Below are positions 17,536-26,100 of a stretch of 64,000 bases of DNA, piece after piece (the stretch's first letter is position 1; each line of letters starts with the position of its first letter). The notes under the pieces were generated by a model, which saw nothing but the letters and a program-made list of their open reading frames with translations, made no database searches and was not told the origin of the DNA. The translations under genes and the position numbers were made by a program. This stretch comes from PCRC01 sp017848435 (GTDB taxonomy: Bacteria > Pseudomonadota > Gammaproteobacteria > Burkholderiales > Burkholderiaceae_C): the NCBI GenBank assembly GCA_965284315.1, contig OZ260072.1, positions 1,612,001 through 1,676,000 of the forward strand. Direction: 5' to 3'.

Positions 17536-17885
17536 GTTTCCACCTCCATTGCTTTGACGTTGAGTTCCTGTCCGGTGCGTCGGCGCCAGCGGGTCGCGCC
17601 GCAGTGGGCGCAAGCCGCGGGCATGGCCTCGCCGTCAGCACCGCCGTCAGCACATTCGGGCGTGCCGCATTCCTCGCAGAGCCAGCCCGGCGCGACCTCG
17701 ACGATCTCGAGCTCGGCAGCCTCAAGCGCCGTTCCCTGCCGCACGACGTCGAAGCAAAAACGCACCGAGTCCGGCAGCAGGGCTGTCTGCGTGCCGATTT
17801 CGAGCCACACCTTGCGCACCGGCCGCCCCTGCGCGGCCTCGGCGACGATGGCCACCAAGTTTCGTGTGATGCCGAGTTCGTGCAT
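17526..17885 (-). CDS. hypA: HypA, nickel metallochaperone
   Basis: A 119-residue HypA with the nickel-binding start MHE (H2) and a structural zinc site of two cysteine pairs (C70 and C73 in CEEC, C92 and C95 in CAHC). An additional cysteine (C78) lies in an insertion between the pairs. It works with HypB in nickel delivery. It follows hypE by 17 bases and overlaps hypB. Confidence 0.94.
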   Translation of the reverse strand: MHELGITRNLVAIVAEAAQGRPVRKVWLEIGTQTALLPDSVRFCFDVVRQGTALEAAELEIVEVAPGWLCEECGTPECADGGADGEAMPAACAHCGATRWRRRTGQELNVKAMEVETCA

Positions 17886-17902
17886 GACTGGGTCCTGGCA
17901 GC

Positions 17903-18958
17903 TCAGCAGATGCGCGGCAACTGGTCGCCGTGCAACAGATCCACCACGCGCTCGCCGCCGAAGGCCGAGCGCAGCGTCACCAGGCCGGGATGCCCGTGCG
18001 CCAGCACTTCGCCCACCACGGCGGCGCGGCGGCCCAGCGGATGCGAGCGCATGGCCTGCAGAACCGCGTCGCAGTCCTGCGGCGCCACCAGCGCCGCCAG
18101 CTTGCCCTCGTTGGCGAGATAGAGCGGATCGAGCCCCAGCATCTCGCAGGCGCCACGCACCACGTCCGCAACCGGCAAAGCGGACTCCTCCAGGCGCAAC
18201 GGCATGCGGCTTTCGGCGGCGAACTCGTTGGCGACGGTCGCCAGCCCGCCGCGCGTGCAGTCGCGCAGCCAGCGCAGGCCTGGCGCGGCGGCGAACATGG
18301 CTTCGATCAGGCCGTTCAGCGGCGCACAGTCGCTGAGCACCGGCATTTGCAGCGCCATGTCGTTGCGCGCGGCCAGCACGGCCACGCCGTGGTCGCCGAG
18401 GGTGCCGTTGATGATCAGCCGGTCGCCCGGCCGCACCTCGCGCGCGCCGGTCTGGCGCCCCGCGGCAATGGTGCCGATGCCCGCAGTGTTGATGAACAGC
18501 CGGTCGGCGGCGCCGCGTTCCACCACCTTGGTGTCGCCGGTGACGATGGCCACGCCGGCCTCGCGCGCACTGAGTGCCATGCTGTGCAGCACCTTGCGCA
18601 GGGTGTCGAAAGGCAAACCTTCCTCCAGGATCAGGCCGCAGCTGAGCCAGCGCGGGATGGCACCGCCGACGGCCAGGTCGTTGACCGTGCCGCAGACGGC
18701 GAGCGTGCCGATGTCGCCGCCGGGGAATTCGAGCGGAGAGACCACGTAGCTGTCGGTCGTGAACGCCAGCGACGCGCCCACCGGAATCTCGCTGTAAGGA
18801 AAGCGTGCCTGATCCTCCAGCGGCGCCAGCCAGCCGTTGTCGAAGGCGGGTGCGATGAGGCCGGCGACCAGCTCGCGCATCGCCCGCCCGCCGGCGCCGT
18901 GCGCCAGCGTCACGCGCTTGCCGCTCCAGGCGTCTTTGGGCGCGGGGGTTGGTGTCAT
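17903..18958 (-). CDS. hypE: HypE, thiocyanate-forming dehydratase for the CN ligand
   Basis: A 351-residue member of the AIR-synthase-like family. The opening LAHGAGGRAMRELV and the C-terminal PRIC, whose terminal cysteine accepts the carbamoyl group from HypF, are both present. HypE dehydrates the thiocarbamate to thiocyanate and gives cyanide to HypCD. The ATG overlaps the hypD stop by four bases. Confidence 0.95.
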   Translation of the reverse strand: MTPTPAPKDAWSGKRVTLAHGAGGRAMRELVAGLIAPAFDNGWLAPLEDQARFPYSEIPVGASLAFTTDSYVVSPLEFPGGDIGTLAVCGTVNDLAVGGAIPRWLSCGLILEEGLPFDTLRKVLHSMALSAREAGVAIVTGDTKVVERGAADRLFINTAGIGTIAAGRQTGAREVRPGDRLIINGTLGDHGVAVLAARNDMALQMPVLSDCAPLNGLIEAMFAAAPGLRWLRDCTRGGLATVANEFAAESRMPLRLEESALPVADVVRGACEMLGLDPLYLANEGKLAALVAPQDCDAVLQAMRSHPLGRRAAVVGEVLAHGHPGLVTLRSAFGGERVVDLLHGDQLPRIC

Positions 18959-20094
18959 GCCGCCACCGCGATCGGGATCACCGGCTCGCGGCGCGCGAAC
19001 TGGTAGTACGCCGCGCACGCCCCTTCGCTGCTGACCATCAGTGCGCCGAGCGGGGTCTGCGGTGTGCAGGCGGTGCCGAACACCTTGCACTGCGGTGGCT
19101 TGATCGCGCCCTTCAGCACCTCGCCGCACTGGCAGCTCTTCGGGTCGGCGATGCGCGCGCCAGGCACGGTGAAGCGGCGCTCGGCGTCAAAGGCCGCGTA
19201 GGCCTCGCGCACGCGCACGCCCGAGTGGTCGATCGAGCCCAGGCCGCGCCACTCGAAGAACTCGCGCAGCTCGAAGACCTCGGTGATCGCCTCCAGCCCC
19301 GCGGCGTTGCCGGCCGGGTCGACGAGGCGCGCGTACTGGTTCTCCACCGCGGCGCGGCCTTGCTCGAGCTGGCGCAGCACCATCAGCAGGCTTTGCAGGA
19401 TGTCGGTCGGCTCGAAACCCGAGATCACGAGCGGCCGGCCGTACTCGCCGGCAATGAACTTGAAGGGCGCCGTTCCCGAGACCATCGCCACATGGCCGGG
19501 CCCGAGGAAGCCGTCGATCGACATGCCGGGCGAGTCGAGGATGGCCTTGATCGTCGGTACGATCGTGATGTGGTTGCAGAAGAGCGAGAAGTTGGCGATG
19601 CCCCGCCGCTTCGCTTCGAGCACCGTCATCGCGGTGGAGGGCATCGTCGTCTCGAAGCCGAGCGCGAAGAACACCACTTCTCGGCCCGGGTTCGCCGCCG
19701 CGATCTCGAGCGCGTCCAGCGGCGAATAGACCATGCGCACATCGGCGCCGTCGGCGCGCGCCTGCAGCAGCGAGCCCTTGGAGCCGGGCACGCGCATCGC
19801 GTCGCCGAAGGTGGTGAAGATGACACCGGGCTCATTCGCGATGGCCACGCAGTCGTCGACCCGGCCCATCGGCAGCACGCACACCGGGCAGCCCGGGCCA
19901 TGCACGAACTCGAGCGCGGGCGGGATCAGGTCCTTCAGCGCATAGCGAAAGATCGAGTGCGTGTGGCCGCCGCACACCTCCATGATCTGCAGCGGGCGTT
20001 CGGTGCTCGCGCCCAGGCGCTCGGTGGCACCGGCAATCTCGCGCAGCAAGGCGCGCGCGGCCAGCGGATCGCGGAATTCATCGACGTACTTCAT
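18955..20094 (-). CDS. hypD: HypD, Fe-S scaffold for Fe(CN)2CO assembly
   Basis: A 379-residue HypD of normal length. Conserved motifs include MEVCGGHTHSI, the GPGCPVCVLP loop, FFALGFETTMP and the C-terminal [4Fe-4S] cysteines in KSCQCGEVLKG and PPQCKVFGTACTP. With HypC it holds the iron while CO and cyanide are attached. It overlaps both neighbours by four bases; the upstream one is the SIS-domain gene. Confidence 0.95.
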   Translation of the reverse strand: MKYVDEFRDPLAARALLREIAGATERLGASTERPLQIMEVCGGHTHSIFRYALKDLIPPALEFVHGPGCPVCVLPMGRVDDCVAIANEPGVIFTTFGDAMRVPGSKGSLLQARADGADVRMVYSPLDALEIAAANPGREVVFFALGFETTMPSTAMTVLEAKRRGIANFSLFCNHITIVPTIKAILDSPGMSIDGFLGPGHVAMVSGTAPFKFIAGEYGRPLVISGFEPTDILQSLLMVLRQLEQGRAAVENQYARLVDPAGNAAGLEAITEVFELREFFEWRGLGSIDHSGVRVREAYAAFDAERRFTVPGARIADPKSCQCGEVLKGAIKPPQCKVFGTACTPQTPLGALMVSSEGACAAYYQFARREPVIPIAVAA

Positions 20095-20828
20095 GGGGTT
20101 CTTCCTTTCAGGGCCGACGCGCGCGACGGCCGGGCGTCGGCCAGCAGGCTGTGCACGAGGTCCCACAGCACGTGGTAGATCGCCACATGCGTCTCCTGGA
20201 CGCGGTGGATGCTGTCGCTGTTCACGAGCAGGGTCAGATCGACGCTCGCCGAGCGCGCCATCGCACCGCCATCGCCTCCGGCCAGTGCCAGCGTGGTGGC
20301 CTGCAGATCGTGCGCGGCCTCGAGACCGCGCAGCACATTGCGCGAGTTGCCGCTGGTGGACACGCCCAGCACCACGTCGCCGGCCTTCACCAGGCCCGGC
20401 ATCTGGCGCGCGAACACCTCGTCGAAGCCGACGTCGTTGCCGACGGCGGTCAGCATGGCCATGTCCTGGGCCAGGTTGTGCGCCGGCAACGCCGGTCGAC
20501 CGGCGGTCACCGGGTGCTGGAACTCGACGGCGACATGCGCGGCGTCGCAGCTGGAACCGCCGTTGCCCATCGTGTACAGGCGCCCGCCGCGACGAAAACC
20601 CTCGGCCAGCAACTGGGCCGCACGCAGCACGTCGTTTCCGTGGGCCTCGAAGAAGCGCGTCTTCACGGCCACGCTGTCGCGCCACTTGGCGACCATCGCT
20701 TCGCGCAGCGCCGCGTCCAAGCGCAGTGCGTCGCGTGCGTCCTGCGCCGCCTCGCCTGGGGCCGCTGCGCGAGGCGCCAGATGCGGGTACAGGGCGCCGA
20801 GTGCCGCCTTGTCCTTCGATGCGTTCAC
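20091..20828 (-). CDS. SIS-domain sugar-phosphate isomerase-like protein (GmhA-like)
   Basis: A 245-residue SIS-domain protein resembling sedoheptulose-7-phosphate isomerase. Motifs are YTMGNGGSSCDAAHVAVEF, the LGVSTSGNSRNVLRGLEAA phosphate-binding loop and a C-terminal QETHVAIYHVLWDLVH helix. The N-terminus is ~50 residues longer than typical GmhA. It starts at a GTG overlapping the hypC stop and ends inside the hypD start, so it is fully embedded in the hyp operon. Such genes occur in some other hydrogenase clusters, but its role in maturation is unknown to me. Confidence 0.85.
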   Translation of the reverse strand: MNASKDKAALGALYPHLAPRAAAPGEAAQDARDALRLDAALREAMVAKWRDSVAVKTRFFEAHGNDVLRAAQLLAEGFRRGGRLYTMGNGGSSCDAAHVAVEFQHPVTAGRPALPAHNLAQDMAMLTAVGNDVGFDEVFARQMPGLVKAGDVVLGVSTSGNSRNVLRGLEAAHDLQATTLALAGGDGGAMARSASVDLTLLVNSDSIHRVQETHVAIYHVLWDLVHSLLADARPSRASALKGRTP

Positions 20829-21106
20829 ACCACGGCCCGTGTCTTGTAGCTCTCGAGTTCGGCCTGCGCGTCGCCGAGTTCCTTGAGCAGCTGCAGCGTC
20901 AGCATCGCCTCGTGCTCGTCGACGCGGTTCATCGCGAAGCCCACGTGCACCAGCACCCAGGTGCCGATGCACTCCTCGAGCGGCTCGCCTTCGCGCACGA
21001 TGCAGGCGATGTTGATCTCGCGCTTGACGCCGAGCACGTCCACCAGAGCGAGCTTGGCTTCGGGGCGCGTGATGGCATCGATCCGGCCGGGGATTCCTAG
21101 ACACAT
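20825..21106 (-). CDS. hypC: HypC, hydrogenase maturation chaperone
   Basis: A 93-residue HypC. The essential N-terminal cysteine is C2 (MCLGIPGRI), followed by the short beta-barrel with GTWVLVHVGFAMNRVDEHEA. It binds HypD during Fe-ligand assembly and then the hydrogenase precursor. The start overlaps the hypF end by 10 bp. Only one hypC-like gene is visible, so it may serve HoxC and HupL both. Confidence 0.94.
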   Translation of the reverse strand: MCLGIPGRIDAITRPEAKLALVDVLGVKREINIACIVREGEPLEECIGTWVLVHVGFAMNRVDEHEAMLTLQLLKELGDAQAELESYKTRAVV

Positions 21107-23526
21107 GTTGGCGTCTCCTGTGGTTGTTCGTTCTGACTGGCGCGGGCCAGTGCAATCAGCGCCTGGCCCCAGGCCAGCCCGCCGTCGTTGACCGGCACCT
21201 GGCGCGGCAGCAGGGCCTTCAGGCCGGCCGCCTCGAGCCCGCGCAACACGAGTTCGGCGAGCACCTTGTTCTGGAACACGCCGCCGCCCAGCGCGACGGT
21301 CGTCACCTCGTGGCGTTCGGCTTCTTGCTGCGCCATGCGCACGATGACCGCCGCCAGCCCGCGGTGAAAGCGCGCAGCGATGCGGGCAGCGGGTGTGGCG
21401 AGGATCAGGTCGCCGAGCAGGGCCTGCCACATGCCCAGCGGCTCGACGTAGGGCAGGCCCTTGCCGCGGTCCAGGCGCGGAATCGCGAACGGGTAGTCGA
21501 GTTCGGCGCTCTCGTCGAGGTCTTGCGCGGTGACCAGCGACTCCAGGCGCATCGCCGCCTCGCCTTCGTACGCCACCTGCTCGCGGCAGATGCCGATGGC
21601 TGCCGCCACCGCATCGAACAGGCGCCCGACGCTGCTGGCACGCGGTGCCAGGGCCGGTTTGGCAAACATCGCATCAAGCATCTCGCGCGGCTTGGCGCTG
21701 AGGAAGTGGTGCAGCTCCAGCTCGTCATAGCTACTCGTGAAGCGCGGCCAGCCCATCTCGGCCATCAACTGCGCATAGGTGTTGCGCCAGGGCTCGCGTG
21801 CCGCCATGTCGCCGCCCAACAGGGCCACCGGCTTAAAGGTGCCGACGCGCTGCGCCTGCCGGTAGTCGGCGAGCAGGAATTCGCCGCCCCAAAGGCTGCC
21901 GTCCTCGCCCATGCCGATGCCGTCGAGCGCGATGCCGAGCACCTTGCCGGCGTGCAGCGGCCAGCCGTGCTCGCCCAGGCAGGCGGCGATGTGCGCATGG
22001 TGGTGACCGATGCCGACTTGTCGGCCAGGCCAGCGCTCCTGCGCGAGCTGCGTCGATGCATAACCCGGATGCAGATCGTAGGCGACGAGATCGGGCTCGA
22101 AGGCGTAGAAGTCGAGGTAGTCGGCCAGCGCGCGCCGCTGGTCGGTCAGGCAGGCGGCATCGTGCAGGTCGCCGATGTGCTGCGACAGCACCGCCTGCCC
22201 ATCGCGCACCAGCGCGAAGGTGTTCTTCAGGTCGCCGCCGAGCGCCAGCACCTTGGTGTGGTGGTCGAAACCCTTGGGCAGCGGCAGCGGCGCCGGGGCG
22301 TAGCCACGCGCGCGCCGCGTCACCCGGAAGGCGCCGCCGACGACGCGGCCGACCGAATCGTCCACCCGCCGCTGGATGGCACGATCGTGGTCGAGCACCC
22401 ACGCGATGGAGGGTCCCAGGCGCGATGCCGCCTCGTCCAGCCGGATCGCCTGCGGCTCTTCGCTCAGGTTGCCACTGGTCAGCACGATCGGCGCCTTGCG
22501 GCGCCGCATCAGCAGCAGGTGCAGCGCGGTGTTCGGAAGCATCACGCCCAGCGTCGGCAGGCCGGGTGCGACGCCGTCGGCCAGCGGCGCATCGGCGCGC
22601 CGCGGCAGCAAAACGATCGGCGCTGCCGGGCTGGCGAGCGCGGCTTCGGCCACGTCGTCGCACACGCACCACTGGCGCGCCATCTCGATGTCACGCACCA
22701 GCAACGCGAAAGGTTTTCCTTCGCGGCGCTTGAGCGCGCGCAGCCGCGCCACCGCGTCGGGATGCGTCGCGTCGCAGGCGATCTGGTAGCCGCCCAGGCC
22801 CTTGACCAGCACCAACTCGCCGCGCCACAGCAACGATGTGGCACCATCCGCGTCGTCGAGCGCGGTCATGGCCTCCAGGCTGAAGGGATTGCCGTCGATC
22901 CGGCGCAGCGTGGCGCGCGGGCCGCAGGCGTGGCAGGCCATCGCCTGGGCGTGGAAGCGCCGGTCGTCGCTGTCGCCGTACTCGCGTGCGCAGGCCGCAC
23001 ACAGCGGGAAGGGCGCCATCGTCGTGTGGGCACGGTCGTAGGGGGCGCGTTCGAACACGCTCAGGCGCGGGCCGCAGGCGGTGCAGGCGGTGAACGCATA
23101 GCGGTAGCGGCGCGCGAAAGGATCCAGCGTTTCGGCGCAACATGCCGGGCAGATGGCCCAGTCGGGCGCCACGCCGAGGCCCGGCTGCGCCCGCGCGCTG
23201 TCGGCGATCGAGAAGGTCGAAGGCAGCGCCGCCGGCACGGCGAGCGTCTGAGCGAGCAACGCGTCGATGCGCGTGCCGCCGTGGGCCAGCGAGCGCAGCC
23301 GCTGCTCGAACTCGGCGAGCGCCGGCCCGGGGCCAAAGGCTTCGACGATGGCCATCGTGCCTTCGTTGTGAACGCTGCCCACCACGCCGAGCGCGCGCGC
23401 CAGGCGCAGCACCTGCGGCCGAAAGCCGACACCCTGAACGATGCCGCGCACCTGCAGGCGTGCGCCGCACATCGGCGCCGCATGGGGTCGATCGGTCAGC
23501 ACTGCGGTGGCGGGCACGGCGCTCAT
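21097..23526 (-). CDS. hypF: HypF, carbamoyltransferase for cyanide ligand synthesis
   Basis: An 809-residue HypF of normal size. Domains in order: acylphosphatase (GIVQGVGFRPQVLRLARALG), two zinc-finger-like CxxC pairs (CPACC, CTACG, CAAC, CHACG), a YrdC-like domain (LVKGLGGYQIACDATH) and a Kae1-like domain with HHHAHIAACLGEHG metal ligands. It makes carbamoyl-adenylate from carbamoyl phosphate and loads HypE. The ATG overlaps the NHL gene stop by one base. Confidence 0.95.
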   Translation of the reverse strand: MSAVPATAVLTDRPHAAPMCGARLQVRGIVQGVGFRPQVLRLARALGVVGSVHNEGTMAIVEAFGPGPALAEFEQRLRSLAHGGTRIDALLAQTLAVPAALPSTFSIADSARAQPGLGVAPDWAICPACCAETLDPFARRYRYAFTACTACGPRLSVFERAPYDRAHTTMAPFPLCAACAREYGDSDDRRFHAQAMACHACGPRATLRRIDGNPFSLEAMTALDDADGATSLLWRGELVLVKGLGGYQIACDATHPDAVARLRALKRREGKPFALLVRDIEMARQWCVCDDVAEAALASPAAPIVLLPRRADAPLADGVAPGLPTLGVMLPNTALHLLLMRRRKAPIVLTSGNLSEEPQAIRLDEAASRLGPSIAWVLDHDRAIQRRVDDSVGRVVGGAFRVTRRARGYAPAPLPLPKGFDHHTKVLALGGDLKNTFALVRDGQAVLSQHIGDLHDAACLTDQRRALADYLDFYAFEPDLVAYDLHPGYASTQLAQERWPGRQVGIGHHHAHIAACLGEHGWPLHAGKVLGIALDGIGMGEDGSLWGGEFLLADYRQAQRVGTFKPVALLGGDMAAREPWRNTYAQLMAEMGWPRFTSSYDELELHHFLSAKPREMLDAMFAKPALAPRASSVGRLFDAVAAAIGICREQVAYEGEAAMRLESLVTAQDLDESAELDYPFAIPRLDRGKGLPYVEPLGMWQALLGDLILATPAARIAARFHRGLAAVIVRMAQQEAERHEVTTVALGGGVFQNKVLAELVLRGLEAAGLKALLPRQVPVNDGGLAWGQALIALARASQNEQPQETPTCV

Positions 23527-24704
23527 CACGCGACGTCCCACAACAGGACTCGGTTGTTGCCTGAGTCGACGATGATCGCGGTGTTGCCTTGAATCGCGAT
23601 GGCATACGGCCAGCACAGCGAGTCGCGCACCGCCGGCAGCCAGCGGTTGTCGCCCTTGTCGACGAAACTGGCTTGCCCGGCCACCGCGCGCGCCTCGCGC
23701 TCGGCTGGCGCGTCCAGGCGCAGCACGCGCGAGTTGGCGGTGTCGGCAACGAAGAGCCGGTCGTCATGCACCGCCAGGCCGTAAGGCATGTTCAGGCTGC
23801 GGGCGCTGGGAAAGTACTCGCCACGGTTGTGATCCAGGGCGTCGATCTCGCCTTGACCGATGATCAGGTCACTGCGCGCCATGTTGCTGGCCGGGTCGCC
23901 GCGCCACAGCAGCAGGCGGTTGTTGCCGGCATCGGCCACGCACAGATGCCCCTGCCAGACGGCTAGCGCATGGGGCCAGCGCATCGTTGATTGCGTGACG
24001 CCGCCGGCGTTTTCGTCGCGGTGCACGAAGTCCGGCTGGCCGAGCACGAGGCTGGCGGGCTGCCCGTCACATTTCGGCAGGCCGTCGAAGCGCAGCACGC
24101 GGCGGTTGCCGGTGTCGGCGACCCACAGGCGAGCGCCGTCCCAGAACACCCCGTACGGCCAGTGCAGGGTGTCTGCCGCCGGTGTATCGAGCCCGCGGTT
24201 GGCCAGCCCGACGCGCGCATTGGCCTGGCCCAGCACCACGTCGGCCGGTTGCTGGCTGTGCTGTGGCGCGCGGTGCCAGATCAGCACGCGGTGGTTCCAT
24301 GCGTCGGCGACCGCAAGGCCCTCGCCGCAAGCGCACACGCCGGTGGGCACGTTCAAGCTCGCGCCGCTGACCTCGGCATGCGCATTGCGACCCTCACGGT
24401 CGAAGCCGGGTTGGCCGATCACCCATGAGGCGGGTTCACCGTCGCGGGTCGGCACCGCCGGCCAGCCCAGCAGCCGGTGGTGGCCGGTGTCCGCGATCCA
24501 CAAGGCGCCGTCGGCGGTCACCGCCGCGCCGCGAGGTCCGAACAGGGTGTTTGCGGCCGGCGTCAGGGCGACTCCGGACAGCGGGTCGTGCAGGCCGAGA
24601 ATGACGCTCGCGCCGGCCGCAGCAAGCGCCGCCGGGGCGGCTGCGCGCTCGCGCGGCCGTGCGAGCGATACTTTGACGGGCGCGGCAGGCGCGATGCCGT
24701 TCAC
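23526..24704 (-). CDS. NHL-repeat beta-propeller protein of the group 2a hydrogenase cluster
   Basis: A 392-residue protein made of about six NHL repeats, seen as recurring words such as WIADTGHHRLLGW, AVADAWNHRVLIW, WVADTGNRRVLRF, VADAGNNRLLLW and VDSGNNRVLLW. It has no clear signal peptide, so it is probably a cytoplasmic beta-propeller. It starts at a GTG overlapping the Rieske gene stop. NHL proteins recur in group 2a hydrogenase loci (family knowledge); a scaffold role is inference. Confidence 0.85.
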   Translation of the reverse strand: MNGIAPAAPVKVSLARPRERAAAPAALAAAGASVILGLHDPLSGVALTPAANTLFGPRGAAVTADGALWIADTGHHRLLGWPAVPTRDGEPASWVIGQPGFDREGRNAHAEVSGASLNVPTGVCACGEGLAVADAWNHRVLIWHRAPQHSQQPADVVLGQANARVGLANRGLDTPAADTLHWPYGVFWDGARLWVADTGNRRVLRFDGLPKCDGQPASLVLGQPDFVHRDENAGGVTQSTMRWPHALAVWQGHLCVADAGNNRLLLWRGDPASNMARSDLIIGQGEIDALDHNRGEYFPSARSLNMPYGLAVHDDRLFVADTANSRVLRLDAPAEREARAVAGQASFVDKGDNRWLPAVRDSLCWPYAIAIQGNTAIIVDSGNNRVLLWDVA

Positions 24705-25585
24705 GCCGACGCTCCCAGCTTCACCGCGACCCGCCCGCCGCGCACACGAACGGCGTGCACCACCAGCTGCACCTCGGGCACGTCGAGGCATTCGCCGGTG
24801 TCCAGGCGGTAGCGGAAGCCGTGATGCGGGCACTCGATCACGCCGTCGCTGACGGCACCATCGTCCAACGGCATACCGAGGTGCGCGCAGGCGTTCGCCA
24901 CGCAAAACACCTGCGAGCCGTCGCGGTACAGCAGCAAGGCCTCGTCGCGCAGCGACCGCGCCACGATCTGGCCCTGCGGCAGTTCGTCGACGGCACAGAG
25001 ATCGACGAAGCCGCGATCCTCCGCCTTAGCGAAGGGGCTGACGAAGTGGATCGGCACCGCTTCGCCGGGCGTCCGCGTTTCGGCCGAGCGCCGCACCTGG
25101 ATGACGCGGACGATCTCCGGCGCGTGCTCCTTGATCGCACGCTCCACGCCTTCGGACAGCGTCAGGCCCGATGCCGGACAGCTCTGGCAACTACCGGTCA
25201 AGCGCACCTCGACGGTGTCGGGCAGCTTGATCGCCACCAGCTCGACACCGCCGGCATGCTCGGCCAGCATCGGCGCGACCGACTCCAGCGCGGCGCGGAC
25301 CCGCGCCTCCAGTGGCTCGCGCACGAGGCCATGCAGCCGCAGGACGCCATAGATGAACGGGTCCGACGCCAGATCGCGCAGCCGGGCCGCGGCGGCCGGC
25401 TCTTCGCGCAGCCCTTTGAGCAGGCGCACGAGCGCCTCGCGGTGCAGGGCCTCGATGGAATTCCGCAGGTTGTCGAGCACGGCGCGCTGCTCCAGCGGCC
25501 AGGCCTGGCCGATGGCCTGCAGCGCCGCCACCTCTGTGGCCATGTGGGCCAGCCGCTCGCTGTCGTCGTGGGTCGCTGCGTTCAC
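24701..25585 (-). CDS. NifU-Rieske fusion protein (HucE/HhyE-like electron carrier)
   Basis: A 294-residue protein with two cluster-binding modules. Residues ~95-165 form a NifU C-terminal-like domain with C133 and C136 (SCQSCPAS). Residues ~190-290 form a Rieske domain with ligands C233-x-H235 and C252-x2-H255 (CAH, CPHH). The same fusion accompanies mycobacterial group 2a and 1h hydrogenases, where it is needed to connect H2 oxidation to respiration. It is the best candidate here for taking electrons from HupS to the quinone pool. Confidence 0.9.
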   Translation of the reverse strand: MNAATHDDSERLAHMATEVAALQAIGQAWPLEQRAVLDNLRNSIEALHREALVRLLKGLREEPAAAARLRDLASDPFIYGVLRLHGLVREPLEARVRAALESVAPMLAEHAGGVELVAIKLPDTVEVRLTGSCQSCPASGLTLSEGVERAIKEHAPEIVRVIQVRRSAETRTPGEAVPIHFVSPFAKAEDRGFVDLCAVDELPQGQIVARSLRDEALLLYRDGSQVFCVANACAHLGMPLDDGAVSDGVIECPHHGFRYRLDTGECLDVPEVQLVVHAVRVRGGRVAVKLGASA

Positions 25586-25603
25586 GAGCCGTGCCTCGGT
25601 TCG

Positions 25604-25822
25604 TCAGTTGTACTTGAGGTCGCGGAACAGCCACGGCATCAGCGCACCGCCAAGCGCGCCACCGGCCACCATTCCTAGCCAGGGGTTTACCCAACCGAGC
25701 GCCAGCATCAACAGAAACGCCACAGCGAAGCCGGCGCCGAGCCGGCGGAAGAACGCCCAGTTGTCGCGGAAAAGCTTACCGGCGACGAACAGCTTGATCG
25801 AGTTGAGAACCATGTCGAACAT
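25604..25822 (-). CDS. Small membrane protein (72 aa)
   Basis: A 72-residue protein with an amphipathic N-terminus (LNSIKLFVAGKLFRDNWAFF) and two adjacent hydrophobic stretches (GAGFAVAFLLMLALGW and PWLGMVAGGALGGALMPWLF). It lies 18 bases before the NifU-Rieske gene and after a second tiny membrane protein. I do not recognise a family. Its context suggests a membrane anchor for the otherwise soluble hydrogenase or its Rieske partner. Confidence 0.72.
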   Translation of the reverse strand: MFDMVLNSIKLFVAGKLFRDNWAFFRRLGAGFAVAFLLMLALGWVNPWLGMVAGGALGGALMPWLFRDLKYN

Positions 25823-25840
25823 CGTTTGCTCCTAGCGCGT

Positions 25841-26056
25841 TCAGCGCATTTCCGGGATAAATGTGATGGCCATAGTGGCGACCACGGCGGCGGGCACTAC
25901 GGCCGCCAAGCCGAAAAATGCGCCCATGAACGCGGCCAGGTCGTTGCCCATCGCCCGGCCACCGAGCTTTACCCCGGTTGCGGCACCGCCTGCCGCTCCG
26001 GCCAGCGTGGCTGCCAAGCACATCCATACGAGGGTCACTGTCATCATCTGCTCCAT
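25841..26056 (-). CDS. Small membrane protein (71 aa), Gly/Ala rich
   Basis: A 71-residue protein with two hydrophobic helices rich in small residues (LAATLAGAAGGAATGVKLGG; FMGAFFGLAAVVPAAVVATM) and almost no polar loop. I start it at MEQMMTVTL because the frame upstream is non-coding in character. Glycine zippers of this type pack helices into oligomers. It sits 18 bases before the other small membrane protein. Function unknown. Confidence 0.72.
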   Translation of the reverse strand: MEQMMTVTLVWMCLAATLAGAAGGAATGVKLGGRAMGNDLAAFMGAFFGLAAVVPAAVVATMAITFIPEMR

Positions 26057-26100
26057 GTGAAAAGAGGGGTTGGGTAATGGCTGGACAGCCGGTTTTCTGG

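Noticed and set aside
21124..23592. 822-codon + strand open frame across hypF
   Set aside because: It mirrors hypF on the other strand; the composition (His, Arg, Gln, Ala) is that of an antisense frame and there is no known domain.
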